Of a stretch of 64,000 nucleotides of DNA, positions 62,101 to 64,000 are shown piece after piece (the stretch's first letter is position 1; each line of letters begins with the position of its first letter). The stretch lies in contig HG738139.1 in assembly GCA_000499405.2 (NCBI GenBank), forward strand, positions 6,596,616-6,660,615, read 5' to 3'. Made by a program: the position numbers and the translations under genes. The DNA comes from Onchocerca volvulus. Taxonomy: Eukaryota > Nematoda > Chromadorea > Rhabditida > Onchocercidae. The notes under the pieces were generated by a model. That model had not been told where the DNA came from. It ran no database searches and was given only the letters and a program-made list of their open reading frames with translations.

Positions 62101-64000
62101 CTTAATCATCACTTTATCGCAGATGCATTTACATTTATCATATAAATGTTGTGGAAAGTCTCTTTTGTTACATCACAGTTGCTATTCACACTTATTTATT
62201 TATTCATAGGCATGAACTAATAAAGAATCATTTCGTCATCAGATGTGAGTGGATCATCTTAAACCTGAATAAATAAAGTTAGGTCTGATATAGAAGGAAC
62301 CTTTCCAGAAGTGCATGAATTGCTTAATATATATTAGCATCTCGTAGTCGGTAGAGGTAGGCTTGGCTGAGCTTGAGTCAAGCGTTGATCATTGCTCTAG
62401 TAAGCAATAAGTTGCTTTTACAAGGCTGTCTAGCTTAGTTTTGCGAGAGCTCGCGCAATCGCATCGATTATTTGCTTTTGAAGCGTTCCATCCATCCTTC
62501 CGTCCCTTGCACTCGCATCATATTGAATCGACCGTCAATCGCTCCATTCTTACATTTATCTCTTGAAAATCGTTTATTTTTGGGTTCGATTTTCTGCATC
62601 CAGTCATCTAGTCAGTCAGTGAGCAGCGCTTAGTCGATAGGATTTCTGTCCTCAATAATCGTTGTATCGGCAATCGAATTCCTGAGGCATATGTAAGCTT
62701 GCGCTTGCCTGCTCATCAGTACTCTTAATTTTGCTTACAATTGTCTTGCATTCCTACTCGAGCTGTGATCCAAAGTTGCATATTGATTAATTCTAAATTG
62801 TCATAAGTGGTTTGTCGCCTTGTCTCTGTTTGACTCTCCTTTTCTTTTGTGTATCTTTTTTTGATTCTATTCCACCTTTTTTCCGAATTTATCGTGTTCA
62901 GTAATGAGTCTTTAATCAAAATATCAAACATTTACGTTTTTTCGGAATCCCTATATTTTTTTGCGCTTATCAGATGATTGTAATTTCTGATATATTTTTT
63001 ACAGATCCTTCTCCGTATTTGGAACAGCTTTCAACATTACAAAGAGAAGTAGTACGGTTACGTTCTGCTGATGAGCAAGTTAGAAATCTGACTAAACAAC
63101 TAAATGAATTACAAGAAGAATATAATGATTTGCGAAATCAGGGTATATTTTATTAAATTCACGTTGTGTTTTTCAAATTTTCGAAACATTCGGGAATAAA
63201 GTTAGCTTGTTTTCATTCCAAAATAATTTGACGCAACATAAATGTACTTGTATGGTCTCGAAAAGGTGAACATAGTGAAATTGGCTACCTTTGAGGGGAG
63301 ACTAGTAATTCTAAATTGAGACTCTGAGTGAGAAATAGCTATTCTAGATGAAGTGTGCGTAGCATAAGTTGACGTTTCAGTAATATCGATAACAATAAGC
63401 TGATTACGGGCAGTCTTGATGTTTAACATTTTCGGTGAAATAGTCAAACAACAGGTACATAAATGTTTTAATTTCCATTAACAAAATTCATCTTTTGCGA
63501 TTCTGTTAGAAGAAGTATTGGTTAGTTTCTAATCTTGTGCAATCATGACCTTTAAGTTAACGAGCTTTGACAGATGGAATATATGTGGGAATTGAATCGA
63601 GATTTTGTAAACATTTGATAATATTTCATGAACTGGAGTTTAATTTTTAATTTCGGATTTAAATCTATCTTCAGAGCTAATCATTCGACAACTCAAAGAG
63701 CAAATGAAAGAAATGGAAGCTAAAACAAATAGTAATATCCAGGTTTGTGTAATTGAGGATATTGAATTTTTGACAACAATAATATAATGAGATTCGGAAT
63801 CATACCTATCCCAAGTTCATTAGTACCGCTCCAATGTATTGTTGTTTCTTATTTAGTATGGAAATAAGGCTTAATTGAAGTATAATATAGAAATATATTA
63901 CTACAGGCTGCAATAAATGAAAGAGAAAAAGAATTGCGCATCGAACTGGAAGCATTTGAAAGAGAAGTTGCTCAAAAACGAGTGCAGGTCACTGCTGAAA
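59182..64000 (+). CDS. ceh-44: CASP/CUX family protein (CEH-44-like), 5' part
   Basis: CASP is a Golgi coiled-coil membrane protein made from the CUX/Cut homeobox locus. Exons so far: 59182-59262, 60953-61063, 61789-61915, 63005-63142, 63675-63742, and 63907 running off the window, with all phases matching. The start, MAIDPQNVQEVESVAQRWSQ then VDFENLQKNL, mirrors the CASP N-terminus (a W-x-x-x-D/F..L-x-x-L pattern). RKAISSLIKAFQKEYDRATE, AETGLIFICRAFTSVCDPSP, YLEQLSTLQREVVRL and ELIIRQLKEQMKEMEAK follow in the family's order and lead into the long coiled coil. The transmembrane CASP C-terminus and any Cut/homeobox exons lie beyond the window. Introns 1 and 3 are long and unusual (see separate entries). 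Confidence 0.88.
60122..60175 (+). repeat. (TG)n microsatellite
   Basis: A TG dinucleotide run interrupted by TATG and TCTG, with about 14 pure repeats at its right end, in intron 1 of the CASP/CUX gene. Confidence 0.95.
60274..60480. other. G+C-rich, coding-like segment in CASP intron 1
   Basis: The plus strand has an ATG at 60280 followed by MLLPPGKESPSGRSIFDEAP, then KPYLLKWLLTN and a stop. The minus strand has an ATG at 60456 giving MERSVTEPTELETAEQANGL, then SRDAF and a stop at 60364. Also on the minus strand, TTTCA/GTAAGTAT at about 60350 is an excellent donor. Both strands avoid the A/T bias of the intron. It could be an alternative first exon, a nested minus-strand gene, or a regulatory island. 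The strand cannot be decided here. Confidence 0.35.
62330..62700 (+). promoter_or_regulatory. G+C-richer island in CASP intron 3
   Basis: Sequence composition shifts markedly within an AT-rich intron. It holds GCGAGAGCTCGCGC (a near palindrome at about 62441-62456), CGCATCGATT (the ATCGAT core bound by Cut/CUX homeodomains), repeated CATCC and CAGTCA motifs, and no long open frame. This would suit an internal promoter or enhancer, for example for a shorter isoform. That is inference from position and composition. Confidence 0.3.

Noticed and set aside
1..64000. Wolbachia or other bacterial insertion, CRISPR, tRNA or rRNA genes
   Set aside because: No prokaryote-style gene runs, no regular spacer-repeat arrays and no cloverleaf or rRNA-like G+C-rich blocks were seen.

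Overview
The window looks like nuclear DNA of a filarial (onchocercid) nematode. It is strongly AT-rich. Its genes are split into many short exons with GT..AG introns. Several starts lie a few bases after a clean 3' splice site, as expected for spliced-leader trans-splicing. The proteins are nematode types: a dual oxidase, a 12-kDa small heat-shock protein, a PUF RNA-binding protein, a double-PDZ protein and a CASP/CUX protein. All gene models below were joined by hand. In every complete model the exon phases agree across the junctions, except where I say otherwise. No bacterial operon, Wolbachia-like insertion, tRNA, rRNA or CRISPR array was seen.

Layout. 0.1-4.0 kb: a decayed Helitron transposon on the minus strand, with a long hairpin near one end and diverged direct repeats on both sides. 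4.36-12.99 kb (+): the dual oxidase gene, lacking its first exons in this window. 14.99-15.69 kb (-): small heat-shock protein. 18.64-23.15 kb (-): ERp72-type protein disulphide isomerase, with a decayed copy of one exon inside an intron. 25.77-28.82 kb (+): membrane protein with RBR-type RING modules. 29.48-32.04 kb (-): secreted S1 serine protease with an intronic minisatellite. 32.1-38.1 kb: no gene is certain, but there are coding-like fragments and a diverged inverted repeat. 38.09-42.15 kb (-): PUF protein. 43.33-47.82 kb (+): coiled-coil protein I do not recognise, divergent from the PUF gene. 52.71-54.73 kb (-): double-PDZ protein, probably with a further N-terminal exon up to about 55.06 kb. 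56.19-57.54 kb (+): NDUFA8-type complex I subunit. 59.18 kb to the end (+): the start of a CASP/CUX (ceh-44-like) gene.

The genes do not form one pathway. Loose themes can be named. Dual oxidase and ERp72 both serve extracellular or secretory oxidative cross-linking and disulphide chemistry. The sHSP and ERp72 are chaperone functions. PUF and CASP act in mRNA control and Golgi trafficking. The points most worth a second look are the Helitron next to the truncated oxidase, the duplicated ERp72 exon, the RBR protein without a separate IBR, the protease with Arg at position 189, the paired cysteine loss in NDUFA8, and the unassigned coding-like segments at 32.8-34.1 kb and 60.3-60.5 kb.
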